From Lepturacanthus savala (taxonomy: Eukaryota; Chordata; Actinopteri; Scombriformes; Trichiuridae), in contig CM060461.1 in the NCBI GenBank assembly GCA_030544235.1, positions 557,001-621,000 of the forward strand: a stretch of DNA of 64,000 nt, written 5' to 3'. Shown one piece after another: positions 11,448 to 23,500 of this stretch. The notes beneath the pieces are model-generated. The model was not told where the DNA came from and ran no database searches. It was given only the letters and a program-made list of their open reading frames with translations. The translations under genes were made by a program, and so were the position numbers. Each line of letters starts with the position of its first letter. Within the stretch, counting starts at the first letter, position 1.

Positions 11448-13372
11448 CTTTGTCTTCGTCTTCTCCCGCTTATCCGTTCTCAGGTCGCGGGGGCAGCAGC
11501 TTCAGCAGGGAAGCCCAGACTTCCCTCTCCCCAACTACTTTATCTAGCTCTTCTGGGGGGACCCCAAGGCATTCCCAGACCAGCTGAGAGACATAGTCTC
11601 TCCAGCATGTCCTGGGTCTTCCTCGGGGCTCCCGCTCCACCCTTCCCCCACTCGTGAACAAGACCCCAAGATACTTGAACTCCTCCACTTGAGGCAGGAT
11701 CTCATCCCCAACCCAGAGTCGACACGGTCAAGAACCATGGCCTCAGATTTGGAGGTGCTGATTCTCATCCCAGCCACTTCACACTTTCAGCTGTGAAGCA
11801 CCGCAGCCCCTCAAGGCTGTTTCTAGGCTGTGCCTAGAAATTCTGTCCATAAAAGTTATGAACAGAATCAGTGACAAAGGGCAACCCTGACGGAGTCCAA
11901 CCCCCACTGGAAACAAGTACCCCCAAATAGACTTTCCCAGGGCCTGGCTGAGGAGTGTGATCCCTCTATAGTTGGAACACACCCTCTGGTCCTTCTTTTT
12001 TATAGAGGGAAACCACCACCCTGGTCTGCCAGTCCTGGGGCACTGCCCCCGATGTCCATGTGATGTTGCAGAGACGGGTCAACCAAGATAGCCCTACAAC
12101 ATCCAGAGCCTTGAGGAACTCCAGGCGAATCTCATCCACCCCGCCGAGGATCTTTTTGACTACCTCAGCAATCTCAGCCCCAGAGATAGGCGAGTGCACC
12201 TCTGGTCCCCAAAATTCTGCCTCTTCAACAGAAGACGTGCTGGTAGGACTGATGAGGTCTTCGAAGTATTCCCCCCACTGATCCAGAACATTCCAAGTTG
12301 AGGTCAGCAACACCCCGTCCCCACTGAGCACAGTGTCAATGGTGCACTGCTTTCCCCTCCTGAGCTGCTGGATGGTCGTCCAGAACTTCCTCGAAGCTGT
12401 TCGAAAGTCATTCTCCATGGCCTCACCGAACTCCTCCCACGCCCGAGTTTTTGCCTAAGCAACCGCCGAGGCTGTGTTCCGTTTAGTGCGCCGATACCCG
12501 TCAGCTACTTCAGGAGACCTACAGACCAAGAAGGTTCTGTAGGACTCCTTCTTCAGGTTGACGGCATCCTTCACCGCCGGTGTCCACTGGCGGGTTCAGG
12601 GACTGCCACCACGACAAGGACCGACGAACTTACGGCCACAACTCCGGTCAGCCCCCACCATCGGAGCCAACTCCCTACCAGGTGGTGATCAGTTGACAGC
12701 TCTGCCCCTTTCTTCACCCGAGTGTTCAGGACATGAGGCCGCAAGTCCGACGACACGACAACAAAGTCGATCATCAAACTGCAGCCAAGGGTGTCCTGGT
12801 GCCAAGTGCACATATGGACACCCTAATCACCCTAACATGGTGTTTGTTATGGACAATCCATGACAAGCACAGAAGTCCCACACCAAAACACCATTCGGAT
12901 TCAGGTCAGGGGGGCCGTTCCTCCCAATCACGCCCCTCCAGGTCACACTGTCATTGCCCATGTTAGCATTGAAGTCCCCTAGGAAGACAAGGGAGTCCCC
13001 AGAAGGGCGCCCTCCAGCACCCTCTCCAAGGACTCCAAGAAGTCAGGACCCATCCCATCCAAAGGCAGAGGGAGGCTACCCTCTCGTCCACCGGGATAAA
13101 CCTCAGTGTACAGGCACCAAGCTGGGGGAAACAAGCATTCCCACCCCAGCTCTGCGCCTCTCACCGGGGACAGCTCCAGAGTGGTAGAGAATCCAACCCT
13201 TCTTGAGGAAACTGGTTCCGGAGCCCACACTGTGTGTTGAGGCAAGCCCGACTATATCTAGTCGGTACCTCTCAACCTTGCGCACCAGCTCAAGCTCCTT
13301 CCTCCAGAGAGGTGATGTTCCACATCCCTCAGACCACCAGGGTCCCCACCTCCGACTGCCACCCAATTGGCT
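11448..13372 (-). mobile_element. degraded LINE with endonuclease and RT pieces
   Basis: The minus strand carries, in order, an endonuclease-like N-terminal piece (KVERYRLDIVGLASTHSVGSG, about 13300-13180, and further pieces to 12571), a linker-RT region (residues around ILGGVDEIRLEFLKALDVVGL, near 12150), RT blocks SNYRGITLL and GLRQGCPLS (about 11970-11880), and a C-terminal tail (PPRPENG, near 11475). Frames change repeatedly, and material between the SNYRGITLL and GLRQGCPLS blocks is missing. The 3' end, at cttcgtcttctcccgcttat, matches the LINE fragment at 36908-37715, so the two are one family. CAATTGGCT-type sequence lies on both sides (about 11433 and 13364) and may be the target duplication. 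Confidence 0.7.
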
Positions 13373-14571
13373 AATTGGCTTTGGCTTTGCCCTTGAGTCT
13401 GATCCAGCTCCAGGCTAGTTCTAGGCTAGCTCTGGGCTAGCTACTCGTCTGTATCAGAGGCTGCATCAGCAGCAGTGGTGACAGACAGCTGTTTATAGTA
13501 GTTTTAACTTCAACCAGTGATGCAGTAATTGTTTACTTGCTTCCAACAACACTATAACTAACTATATGTAGACGTAGGATTCCTGGATTCTTCCTGGAGG
13601 ATTCCTGGTCATGTTGTGCTCTGAAAATTATGTGATCAGATCATGGACATCCCTAATAAAAATAACAATATAACATGCTGGAAAACAAAGAATACACTCG
13701 AACTTACCTATCAAGTAGAAATCCTGTCATCATGGTGTATTTGCAGCTCTTTATGTTACTTCATGTGATGCCTCCGTTCATTTGCTGCTGCACTGATGCT
13801 AACTCTTGGTCTAGTTTTACTCTTCATCAACCTGTTTCTTGGCAGCAGCCCTTAAACACAGTTTTGTGGTGTCGATCAGTTGTTGTCACTCCTTCTGCCG
13901 TAATGTCACTACCGTTTCCACCTAAGTTTCTTTTAGCAGCCTGTGCTATCTGACATGTCACTCACTAGCGGAGCGTGTACACGCAGAAGAGAGGAGGAGG
14001 GATAAATATCAGTTTAGTTTGATTGATATGTCACCATCCAATGACTAAGACCAGGACATGTAAGGCAATTGGATGAAGTTTATTCAGTCCTGCTCATCCT
14101 ACAGGTTATTATTTTTTTTTCTGTAAGTGTCAGCACATTTAATTAATTGATTGCTATCTCTATGTGACAGTGAAATTCCAGCAATATGATGCTCCGGGAA
14201 AACATCATCCACCCTACCTATAAAGTATTTGATAACCACAGTGGCTTAAAAACAAGGTGTTTCACATATCTGACTGATGCTAAAGCCTAATCAGAGTATT
14301 TTGTCCCAGGGCCAGCCAAGGCATTAAATCTTAACAGGAGAAATCATTTTGTTTTTGGTACAGGTAATTACAATATTGAGTGGAATTATCTTGAATTATC
14401 TCATTTCATTGGCAGATTTTGCTTATTTTCTTCTTGATTGTGGTTAATTCAATGTTGGTTTAAAAACTTTACCAAATTTAACAACATTTTTCCTGATTTT
14501 GAGAATGCTTGTGATAGAAGTCAAAATTTGAACAGCTGCTTCATTGACCCTGTGATGTACTGAAACCACAA
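13373..14571. other. intergenic, no gene recognised
   Basis: No coding region or clearly bounded repeat. CTAGGCTAGCTCTGGGCTAG near 13420 is a short local duplication. Confidence 0.45.
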
Positions 14572-15730
14572 TTTCTAATCAGCCAATCACATGGCGGCAA
14601 CTCAGTGCATTTAGGCATGTAGACATGGTCAAGACAATCTCCTGCAGTTCAAACCGAGCATCAGTATGGGGAAGAAAGGTGATTTGAGTGACTTTGAACA
14701 TGGCATGGTTGTTGGTGCCAGAAGGGCTGGTCTGAGTATTTCAGAAACTGCTGATCTACTGGGATTTTCACGCACAACCATCTCTAGGGTTTACAGAGAA
14801 TGGTCCAAAAAAGAAAAAATATCCAGTGAGCGGCAGTTCTGTGAGCGGAAATGCCTTGTTGATGCCAGAGGTCAGAGGAGAATGGCCAGACTGGTTCGAG
14901 CTGATAGAAAGGCAACCGTGACTCAAATAACCACCCGTTACAACCAAGGTAGGCAGAAGAGCATCTCTGAATGCACAGTACGTCGAACTTTGAGGCAGAT
15001 GGGCTACAGCAGCAGAAGACCATGCCGGGTGCCACTCCTTTCAGCTAAGAACAGGAAACTGAGGCTACAATTTGCACAAGCTCATTGAAACTGGACAATA
15101 GAAGATTGGAAAAACGTTGCCTGGTCTGATGAGTCTCGATTTCTGCTGCGACATTCGGAAGGTAGGGTGAGAATTTGGTGTCAACAACATGAAAGCATGG
15201 ATCCATCCTGCCTTGTATCAACGGTTCAGGCTGGTGGTGGTGGTGTAATGGTGTTGGGAATATTTTCTTGGCACTCTTTGGGCCCCTTGGTACCAATTGA
15301 GCATCATTACAACGCCACAGTCTACCTGAGTATTGTTGCTGACCATGTCCATCCCTTTATGACCACAATGTACCCAACTTCTGATGACTACTTTCAGCAG
15401 GATAATGCGCCATGTCATAAAGCTGGAATCATCTCAGACTGGTTTCTTGAACATGACAATGAGTTCACTGTACTCAAATGGCCTCCACAGTCACCAGATC
15501 TCAATCCAATAGAGCATCTTTGGGATGTGGTGGAACGGGAGATTCGCATCATGGATGTGCAGCCGACAGATCTGCACCAACTGTGTGATGCCATCATGTC
15601 AATATGGACCAAACTCTCTGAGGAATGCTTCCAGCACCTTGTTGAATCTATGCCACGAAGAATTTAGGCGGTTCTGAAGGCAAAAGGGGGTACCTAGCAT
15701 GGTGTACCTAATAAAATGGCCGGTGAATGT
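14572..15730 (+). mobile_element. Tc1/mariner element copy A, left end missing
   Basis: The right terminal repeat (ggtgtacctaataaaatggcc, from 15701) is present next to TA. The left terminal repeat and the first ~35 bases, present in the copy at 51857, are replaced by unrelated sequence; homology begins at TTTCTAATCAGCCAATC (14572). A short deletion before the right repeat joins the reading frame to a TAG at 15695. Confidence 0.85.
14666..15697 (+). pseudogene. Tc1/mariner transposase (DD36E spacing), two nonsense mutations
   Basis: The frame starts MGKKGDLSDFEHGMVVGARR, a paired-like helix-turn-helix, then a second DNA-binding segment and the catalytic core. Catalytic Asp are at about residues 155 (WSDESRF) and 246 (QQDNAPCH), and Glu at 283 (PDLNPIEHLWD). 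Thirty-six residues separate the last two, which fits the DD36E group rather than classical DD34E Tc1. A TGA at 15086-15088 replaces the Arg codon found in sister copies, and a TAG at 15665-15667 replaces Glu. Between stops the frame is open, so decay is recent. It cannot encode a full transposase as shown. Confidence 0.85.
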
Positions 15731-15880
15731 AGATGTGTAATATAGAATAACATGAGTCAACCAAATGTTTAAATGGTGATGATTTTGTTTCATGAAATAC
15801 AAAATAATAGCTATACAGCAGATTTTACAGCAGATAAATTGAAATTAGACTCAATTTATAACAGTATGTTTATTGGTGCT

Positions 15881-15885
15881 GTGTG

Positions 15886-15957
<72 letters not shown>

Positions 15958-15968
15958 TGTGTGTGTGC
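15881..15968. repeat. (GT)n microsatellite
   Basis: An almost pure GT run of about 90 bases with a few GC and AT interruptions. The open frame through it encodes only alternating Cys/Val and is not a gene. Confidence 0.95.
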
Positions 15969-16266
15969 GTATTGTCCTCTTTTCATCTTCACTAGTCTCC
16001 TGATATCATTCAGATCTCACAAAGGTCTTACAAGACATTTGACTTCTCAGTTTTCCTCCTGGGTGTGTGCTGTTACTTTCCACATATCAAATGAGAAAAA
16101 AATGTATCAAAGTCCCAGAAGCCTCTTTATGTCTTTATTTTCAGACGTTTTTGTTACGGCTGTTTCCTTACTGTCACTTTTTATTTGTTCAGCCGGATAT
16201 CATGTATCAGAAACTTGTCTCAAGGGTTTTTCTGTCCAGAAAACAATATCCGCTGTCCACTTAGAT

Positions 16267-16456
16267 CAGGGGTAGGCAACCTTGGTCCTATAGTGCCACT
16301 GTGGGTGCAGGATTTTGTTCCAACCAAGCAGTAAGACACCTGATTCTACTAATGAAGGTCTTTAGCTCTAGTGGTTGATTAATAGAATCAGGTGTGTTAC
16401 TTCTTGGTTAAGAACAAAAACCTGCACTTACAGTGGCACTCTAGGACCTAGCCCTG
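16267..16456. mobile_element. short palindromic hAT MITE
   Basis: The 190-bp unit begins CAGGGGTAGGCAACCTTGGTCCT and ends AGGACCTAGCCCTG; the two halves are complementary over most of their length (gtgccactg / cagtggcac). A perfect 8-bp target duplication ACTTAGAT flanks it (16259-16266 and 16457-16464). This is a non-autonomous hAT insertion with no coding content. Confidence 0.75.
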
Positions 16457-16887
16457 ACTTAGATAAAAAAAAAACAACCTTTAAACCCATCATAAAAAAC
16501 AAAGAAACATCACAAGTTCCATATTTTACACTGTACTGTGTTTTATTTCAAGTTGTGATATGACTAAAAAGATATATTTGTTGTTTTAAGAGCAAAAAAT
16601 CTTCTCTGTGTAGTTTAACATCTTCCTCTCTCAGCTTCTCTATAAAAACAGCTTGTTAATTACTTTCTCATTAAATAAAGTGAAGTACTGAAGGTTGTGT
16701 CTTAATACCTGTATATTTTTATTAACATACCTTTCTACCATATGAGTAAATAAATACAAATTAATGAAATGAAATTAGTAAGAAAAAACAGAAAAAGTAA
16801 ATGGTTCAGCAAATGGATGAAGTTAAATTTTGTACTTGCAGGGGTGCAGAATGTGTCGCAGATATAAGTGGGTGGAAGTTAGGGAAG

Positions 16888-16932
16888 GGGTGTGTGTGTG
16901 TGTGTGTGTGTGGGAGTGTGTGTGTGTGTGTT
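16888..16932. repeat. GT-rich microsatellite upstream of proc
   Basis: Runs of (GT) with GGGAGT interruption, lying just upstream of the probable first non-coding exon of proc. Confidence 0.8.
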
Positions 16933-16934
16933 GA

Positions 16935-17051
16935 CAGACAGAGTCCAGCTGCAGACTGTGGACTCTCAGTAAACACTAATAGTTAGTCATTAACACACCA
17001 GACACACAGACACAACTTCATCGTTTCTGCTGCAGCTTCTGATCTCCACCT
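16935..17051 (+). other. proc: probable 5' untranslated exon of proc
   Basis: Sequence ending CTCCACCT is followed by a strong donor, GTAAGTAA, at 17052. The next acceptor (cattggccacag, ending 17517) precedes the start codon by ten bases. The 5' limit of this exon is not visible and I found no convincing TATA box. Assignment as a leader exon is inference from splice-site quality. Confidence 0.4.
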
Positions 17052-17527
17052 GTAAGTAAAATAATAAATTATCTTCGGTGTCACAAAAAAACTGATGTTT
17101 CTGTGTCTTCACAGTTTTCAGATATTGTCTTTGTGTCCTTCAACTCGTGGGTAAAAAGTTATGGCAGGAGGGTCTCCTCCTAACCTGTGTGTGTGTGTGT
17201 GTCTGTCTGTGTGACCTTTGTTCCACTGACTGTTGAGAGATTATTTTAAACATTAAAAACAAAATTCAATACACAAATTCAGAATATTGCACTGATGTGA
17301 TTGTGATTTAGTGTTTTCTGTCTTGTCTCCAGCAGATCCTGAATTAACCCTCTGTGAGTCTCATTAACCTCTGCACCAAGCACCCAGCCATGATTATTAG
17401 TATTAATATTTGTATGTTGCTGTTTACTTTCTCGGAGACACTCTGGGAAACCTAAACATTGAGTAAAGCAGCTGATTGGCTCCTTCCTTCATGTCTGCCT
17501 CATCTCATTGGCCACAGGTCTGACGAC

Positions 17528-20500
17528 ATGTCCCGCCTCCTCCTGTGTGTGTGTGTTGTTGGGGCTCTGTGGTCAGCATCAGTGCTCAGTATGTCAGGTG
17601 AGTAGACCAATAAATTACTGATGTTTATTAAAAGGCTTGCCTCAAAGAAAAGTAGATTTTAAATCTTTTGATATAAGAAGTTCTGTGTTGTATACATAAT
17701 GTCCCATACACACAATCTGAGCCTTAAAAGCAGCCGGCAGGACTGCTGTGAAGTTGTGATGTCACAAGTATACAGACACACCTCCCCTACCCTCCAGTCA
17801 CTGAACCCTGAACCCAGTTTATTTACTTCTATCCTGCTAGTTAGATTTTTTCTTCATTTATTTGCATTTATTAACTTACTCATATGGTAGAAAGGTAGAT
17901 GTTATTATAAAAATGCACAGGTATTCAGAAACAACCTTCAGTATTTCTGTTAGGTTGTGATGTCACAACTATACAGTCACCCACCCCCCATTCATGGCTA
18001 TTCAAATAGCCCAATCAGTTAGTGTTAATATTAACTGAATATTAATAATCAGTTAATATTAATGATATAGACCAGGGGTTCCCAACCTTTTCCAGCTCAG
18101 GGCCCACTTGGAAATCTTAAATGTACACGGCCCACTTCTGACCCAATAAACAATACAGAAGCAAATGAATGCATTTTTAGACATGATATAACATTTAGGA
18201 CTGATTTAAATTAGTATGAAAAGGCAGGAAAATCACAATGGGACATTTTTATCATTTTGCTGTGAAAATTCAACATTTAGGCCTAGGACTAATTATGGAA
18301 CGCTGTAGGCGTTCCATAATTAGTACACAATTAGTATACACAGTAGGCTCACGTCACCTTCAAAAAAATTAACCTCCAGGGCTGTGATTGGTCAGTTCAG
18401 CCGTGGTGATCTACAGTTGCCTCAGTAAACAGCTTCTCCTTCTACTTTAAGATTTGTAATAAAATAATTTTTCTTTGATATCAATGAGCTACAAACACAC
18501 TGCATTATGGTTGTCTATAGGAGGATTAGGACCAGGAACAAAAAAGTCTGGTACAAAACTGAAAGAAAAACAGGCGAAAGAAGAAAAACATCTGGTACAA
18601 ACAGTCCAGAATATGTGATATATATCGGGAAATGTGTGTTTTAGCTGTTTTTTCTTCTCTCACCTGTGCTTCAACATTTGCAATAAAAACCTTTTCTCTT
18701 TGATATCGATACGCTCTGATACACACGCACGGCAAAAGAAAAAAACGCCTGTTCCATACAGTCCAGAATATGTTATTATATTATATTATTATTATTATAT
18801 TTTGTTTTTTTCCCGTTTTCGGTTTCTGCTGTGAAGAGGAAGCATTGATTCATCAGACCAACACATTCCCTCTATGCAGAAATATATATAGTACACCTTT
18901 GCTTTGAAAGATATACTCCAAAAGACATACTCAGCAATACATACATTTTACATACGTTGTTTTATTTTTGGGCACACAGGCACACATCTATGATATTTAG
19001 AAAAGGATTTCGCAGCCCACCAGCAATAGATATAGACATGTGTGATGTATGTGTAAAATATAATATTTTTTTTATTTTATATTTATCTTTATTTAGGCTT
19101 TCCTCTGAAAGGTTTGAGTTTTTTGTAAATAAGATTCTAGCTTCAGGCTTTTCACTTTTGGTTATCTATTGTTGTTTTCTGTTACTCGTAAAACAGAAAT
19201 AACCAGAATAAAACAAATTAAAATTCATTCATTCAGATTATCTTGTTAGTGACATCACAACTTCACATAAAAACAGAAAAAGTGAAAAATATGGGATGAT
19301 TTCAGTTAAAAATATTGTGGTATTTGATTTTATTTACTTCACCCACGAGAGGAGACGTTTGCATTTGTGATTTGGTTGAACTGACCCTCAGCTTAATATT
19401 CTTCCTCCTCCTCTTCCTCAGTGTTTTCCAATGCTCCGGAGGCTCACATGCTACTCCGCTCTCGCCGTGCAAACTCCTTCCTGGAGGAGCTGAAGCCCCC
19501 CTCCATGGAGCGAGAGTGTGTGGAGGAAAAATGCGACTTCGAAGAGGCCAGAGAGATTTTCCAAACTAGGGAAGCCACAGTAAGAACTATTAAAAACTAT
19601 TTGCATTTTTTTCATGATTCCTTGTCTGGTTACTGCTAAAGTCTCAGATGTCTGAGTTTACTTGAAGGCAGCATTAAAAACACATCTGATGAGTTAGATG
19701 ATGGAATTCTGAGAACTGATGGATAATTTCTCAAAACAGCAGTGAAGACATTATTTTCACTGCATCTCATATTTGCAGCTGTTCACTAAAGCTGCACCTG
19801 AGGAATATGTTCAATGTCAACTGATCTGTTGATTATTCTTGCAAAAATTGAGGAGCTGGAATCAGAGAATTTCAATGACTGAATGAATTACTCAAAACAA
19901 TTAACCGATAATCACAATTTTTGGGATTTGTTTAAAAGTTACATATTGTTTTATGTAATGTTGTGATGCCACTAAGAAGATATATTTGTGGTTTTAGAAA
20001 CCCAAAATTATGTTGGTATAAACAACATATTTCTCTCTCAGTTTCTCTATGAGAAGAGCTGGTTCTCTTTCATAATATTCGTTTCGATGTCTCACTATGG
20101 GATGCACGCCTCGTTGCAGACCTCAGAAGCATTAATCTCATTACGCCAATCGTGATTGGCTGGTGAACGTATTCGTTCGCAGCATGTAGTTCCGCCTACC
20201 TTAAATAGCTGCTGCTGACGATACAGCCTCATTCAAACACCTCTTCTCACTCGAAGCGTATCTTGCGTCTCTGCTGGCTAGCTTAACTGTCCATAGATAG
20301 ATCTTAGTTAGCTTCTGTCGCCGGGCGCTAGCTAGCTATCGCCTTTTCCGATCACACCAGATCGGATTTTTGGTGTTTATTTTTTTACTTGGCTCAACTC
20401 ACCCCGCCACGGTAGTTGATGCTTACGGTCGTCCATTAGCATCCGGCTAATAACTGCTTCGCAGCTCCCGCTTCCCTGCTTGCACTCCAGCTCGCGAGGA

Positions 20501-23500
20501 ATGGAGGATAAAACCCCTCACACCAGAGGAACCGGAGACTCCCGACCCTGCTGCTGTGGAAATAAGATTTCGAGCAAAGACACACACCAGGTCTGCTCGG
20601 GCTGCTTGGGGCTGGAACATGCCCGGCTGGCCATCGATGTTCCCGGCTCGTGCCAGCACTGTGCTCGGTTCACGGTCAAGAGTCTCCGTAGACGGCTAGC
20701 CCGCCAGGCTAGCTTGTCTGAGCAGGACCCCTACCTCCCGGTCTGCGACCGCCCGGTCGACAGCCCGGCCGGCAGCTAACGCTAGCTGGGGCTCCCAAGC
20801 CGACTTGGCTCAGGATTTCCTCCCCGGGGAGGATGTCCTGGAGCTGGACTACCGTGATGACGATGACGACGTCTCGGATATCCTCATATCAGAGGATGAG
20901 GAGGACGACGACAAACCCAGGCTTCGAAATTTAAAATTCCCAAACTGCCCAAGCCTCAGCCTGCCACCTTCCTGTCGCCCAGGGAGGAGGTCAGGACCAG
21001 CTGGCCCAGAAGAGCCTCGGCTCCGGCTGCGACAGCGCCGCCGCCGCGGCCCGCCCAAGCTGCCGGTTTCCAGGCCAGGAAAAAGAAGTGAGCGGCCTGA
21101 TCGACCCTCTGTGCCGGTGATGCAGCTGGATGTTCCCCGTTCTCCAGCTCCACCAGTTCGGCTTTCATGTGTGCTTCCAGGAGGCCCCCACGCCGCCATT
21201 TCCCGGCTGCCGAGGACCGTCCCAGGATGGGCTCGGGGCGAAAGGGACCATGTTGCAGAGGATGCTGTGGTTGCCCCTCTCCCATGTTGCAAAGCACACA
21301 AACACACACATGTTTTCAGTTCGAAAATAAAAAGTGTTCCGCTGACGCATCCAGGCCAAGGGCCGAGGGCGCAGCACATAGAAAAGAAAAAAGCCAAAAC
21401 GAAAGTAATGAGCGGAATAAACAGTGTGGTGGCAACACCTGCTGTCCCCCGACCGCGATGCGCGGTCCCGCTGGCAGCCCGTCCCCCTCTCGCGATAGGG
21501 GACGAGCCGCAGAGTGCCTCTCCTCTCTCCCTCAGGCGGGAGAGATGGGCCACACTCGCGGCTTCACCCTGGGTGCTGAGAACGATTTCGCGGGGGTTCC
21601 CCAGCGTAGTGCATTCCCGGGCTCAGGGAGAATCAGCTTGCGTTTTACAGGAGGAAATCCACTCGCTGCTGAACAAAAGAGCAATATGTGTCGTTCCTCC
21701 CGCACAAAGTCAGAGCGGGTTTTTACTCCAGGTATTTCCTGGTCCCCAAACGGGGGGGGGACCGGTATTCGCCCTATCCTGGATCTACGAGCTCTGAACA
21801 AGTATCTCAGGAAATACAAATTCAGGATGCTCACGCACGCATCCCTGTTGCGTCTAGTACGGAGGGGGGACTGGTTCACCTCCATAGATCTGAAAGACGC
21901 GTATTTCCACTTCCCAATCTATCCCCCTCACAGGAAATATCTCAGATTTGCCTTCAAAGGGGTGTGTTACGAGTACAACGTGCTCCCGTTCGGCTTGTCC
22001 CTGAGCCCCAGAGTGTTCGTACGGTGCACGGAAGCGGCCATCGCCCCGCTGAGGCGACAGGGCATCCGCCTGGCCACTTATCTGGACGATTGGCTGTTGC
22101 TAGCGCAATCAGAGCAGGAAGCCAGGGTGCACACTCAGATTGTCATACAACACCTCTCCGGGCTGGGTTTCGTAATAAACGCGGAGAAGAGCATGTTGTC
22201 TCCAGCTCAGAGAATAACCTTTCTGGGATTGTCTCTGGACTCGGTGTCTTTCACAGCCCGCCTCTCGGCGGAGAGGGTGAAGTCCATCAGGGCGTGCCTT
22301 GCCTATTTTCGGCTACGCAGATCTGTTCCATTCAGACTGTGTCTTCGATTGCTCGGACTGATGGCATCTGCCGTCCTTGTAGTCCGTCTTGGCCACCTCC
22401 ACATGAGGGAGTTCCAGTATTGGGTGGCATCCCTCAGGCTGGATCCTGTGCGTCATGGCGCGCGGAAAGTGTTAGTCACTTTGGAGTGTGTCAGAGCGCT
22501 GCGTCACTGGCGAGCCCCGTCTTTTCTGACTCAGGGGAGCCCCATGGGCTCCTTTCTGTTCAGAAAAGTGGTTACTACAGACGCGAGTCTGTATGGTTGG
22601 GGCGGAACACACGAGGGTCGGTCTGTGAGAGGGCGTTGGAGCAGCGGTCTCACATAAATTTTCTGGAGCTTTCGGCGGTGTTTCTCTCCCTGAAACATTT
22701 TCTCCCGTCTCTCGCTGGTCACCATATCCTGGTGAGGACGGACAATACGACGACGGTAGCGTACATCAACCGCCAAGGGGGATTACGCTGCACCCAGAAG
22801 TTGTGGAAAAGATATGGACGCGTTACGGTCGGGCTGTGGTGGACCTCTTCGCGTCAGGAGAAAACGCGCAATGCGCACTGTTCTTCTCCCTGCGCAGCAA
22901 GGACGCTCCCCTGGGCATAGACGCACTAGCGCACGCCTGACCGCACGAGCTTCTTTACGCGTTTCCTCCTCTGGCCCTGATACCGCCCACTCTGTCCAGA
23001 GTGGGGGAGCACGGCCACACACTGATTCTGATAGCTCCACACTGGCCTGCCATGCATTGGCTAGTGGAGATTTATCGGTTGCTGCACACCCAGCCTTGGC
23101 AACTCCCGCTGCGCAGGGACCTGCTGTCGCAAGGGGGCGGGGCAGTGTTCCATCCGCACCCAGAGCATCTCGCACTGTGGGCTTGGCCCGTGATTGGTTC
23201 AATCTGACTGTGGTAGGGCTCCCACAAAGTGTGGTTGCCACTATTCAGAACGCTAGAGCCTCTTCCACTAGGTCTTTGTATGACTGCAAGTGGAGGGTAT
23301 TTGAGGAATGGTGCCACAGAGAAGGACACATCTCATTTCAGTGCCCTGTCGGGGTGATATTGTCATTCTTGCAGGACATGATTGACAAAGGAAAAGCCTT
23401 CTCCAAGATTAAGGTGTATTTGGCAGCCATCTCCGCCCGTCATGTCGGATTTGGAGAGCGACCAGCCAGCCAACATGCGCTGATTTGCCGCTTTATGAAG

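Noticed and set aside
15883..16275. 130-residue open frame beginning with a Cys/Val repeat
   Set aside because: It is a translation of the (GT)n microsatellite running into intergenic DNA; no splice sites or conserved residues.
20849..21553. 234-residue minus-strand open frame in the DIRS element
   Set aside because: It is opposite to the Gag/Pol region, Arg/Ser/Gly-rich from GC content, and has no recognisable domain.
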